Shown here one piece after another: positions 34,157 through 34,165 of a DNA stretch of 34,165 nt. Position numbers and translations under genes: made by a program. The notes beneath the pieces are model-generated. The model had not been told where the DNA came from and did not search any database. It saw only the letters and a program-made list of their open reading frames with translations. The first letter of the stretch is position 1, and every line of letters starts with the position of its first letter. The stretch is from Alphaproteobacteria bacterium (lineage in GTDB: Bacteria; Pseudomonadota; Alphaproteobacteria; Bin95), in assembly GCA_022827685.1 (NCBI GenBank), contig JAJEIH010000126.1, positions 1 through 34,165 of the forward strand, given 5' to 3'.

Positions 34157-34165
34157 CTCTCATGC

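Larger units (their letters stand above)
33931..34165. other. Right-end region, no gene supported
   Basis: It holds the second GCGC palindrome (33976-33990) and a terminator-like hairpin (34132-34156). A 78-codon open frame on the minus strand (34163-33927) crosses both and looks like GC-rich noise. Confidence 0.5.

Noticed and set aside
33927-34163. A 78-aa minus-strand protein at the right end
   Set aside because: It spans a terminator-like hairpin and a palindrome, has no Shine-Dalgarno and has biased, low-complexity sequence.

Overview
The window is about 34 kb of dense, high-GC chromosomal DNA, most likely from an alphaproteobacterium. This rests on the lgt-midA-pgeF operon, the UvrA form with a degenerate first zinc site (CPVS), a UbiK gene, a TRAP transporter binding protein, and many GTGA/ATGA stop-start overlaps. 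The genus cannot be told from the sequence. No rRNA, tRNA, CRISPR array, transposase or phage module was found.

Layout. 100-1092: TRAP-transporter binding protein (-). 1399-4257: uvrA (+). 4261-6805: lgt, midA-like methyltransferase and pgeF, tightly overlapping (-). 6915-9819: ubiK, an MBL-fold hydrolase and an acyl-CoA synthetase-like enzyme, overlapping by 4 bp each (+). 9905-10462: higB-higA toxin-antitoxin pair (-). 10605-12574: thioredoxin-DGLPIVPPT fusion followed by a short UGSC selenoprotein (+). 12614-13333: nucleotidyltransferase and a frameshifted HEPN gene (+). 13422-14501: secreted ARPP-1-type protein (-). 15013-15963: LysR regulator (+). 15950-19139: outer-membrane porin, ZnuA-like binding protein and ZnuB-like permease behind a Zur-like box, with no ATPase gene (-). 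19140-19665: intergenic region with a duplicated palindromic repeat. 19666-24672: LLM flavin enzyme, HdrD-like Fe-S protein and two-subunit molybdenum hydroxylase (-). 24762-25493: GNAT acetyltransferase (+). 25503-28332: Na+/Ca2+ exchanger and uvrC (-). 28461-29405: second LLM enzyme (+). 29395-33087: UGSC-DGLPIVPPT fusion selenoprotein, second DGLPIVPPT protein and thioredoxin-reductase-like flavoprotein (-). 33247-33930: unknown protein in a repeat-rich region (-).

The main result is that two loci 20 kb apart each carry an in-frame UGA followed by the same bases (TGAGGCTCCTGCAC, encoding U-G-S-C). Each UGA is followed, 17-19 nt on, by a stem-loop with G at the first or second position of its loop, as bacterial SECIS elements have. 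Read through as selenocysteine, locus 1 (12050-12574) gives 174 aa with Sec95, and locus 2 (33087-31363, minus strand) gives 574 aa with Sec102. A simple ORF caller would split each into two broken pieces.

The two loci share parts in different arrangements. Locus 1 is Trx(CPTC)-DGLPIVPPT plus a separate UGSC protein. Locus 2 is a UGSC-DGLPIVPPT fusion, a second DGLPIVPPT protein with a C-terminal Cys cluster, and a short TrxR-like flavoprotein. I infer an uncharacterised selenium-dependent thiol redox system in which the thioredoxin or TrxR-like partner supplies electrons to the Sec/Cys centre. The substrate is unknown.
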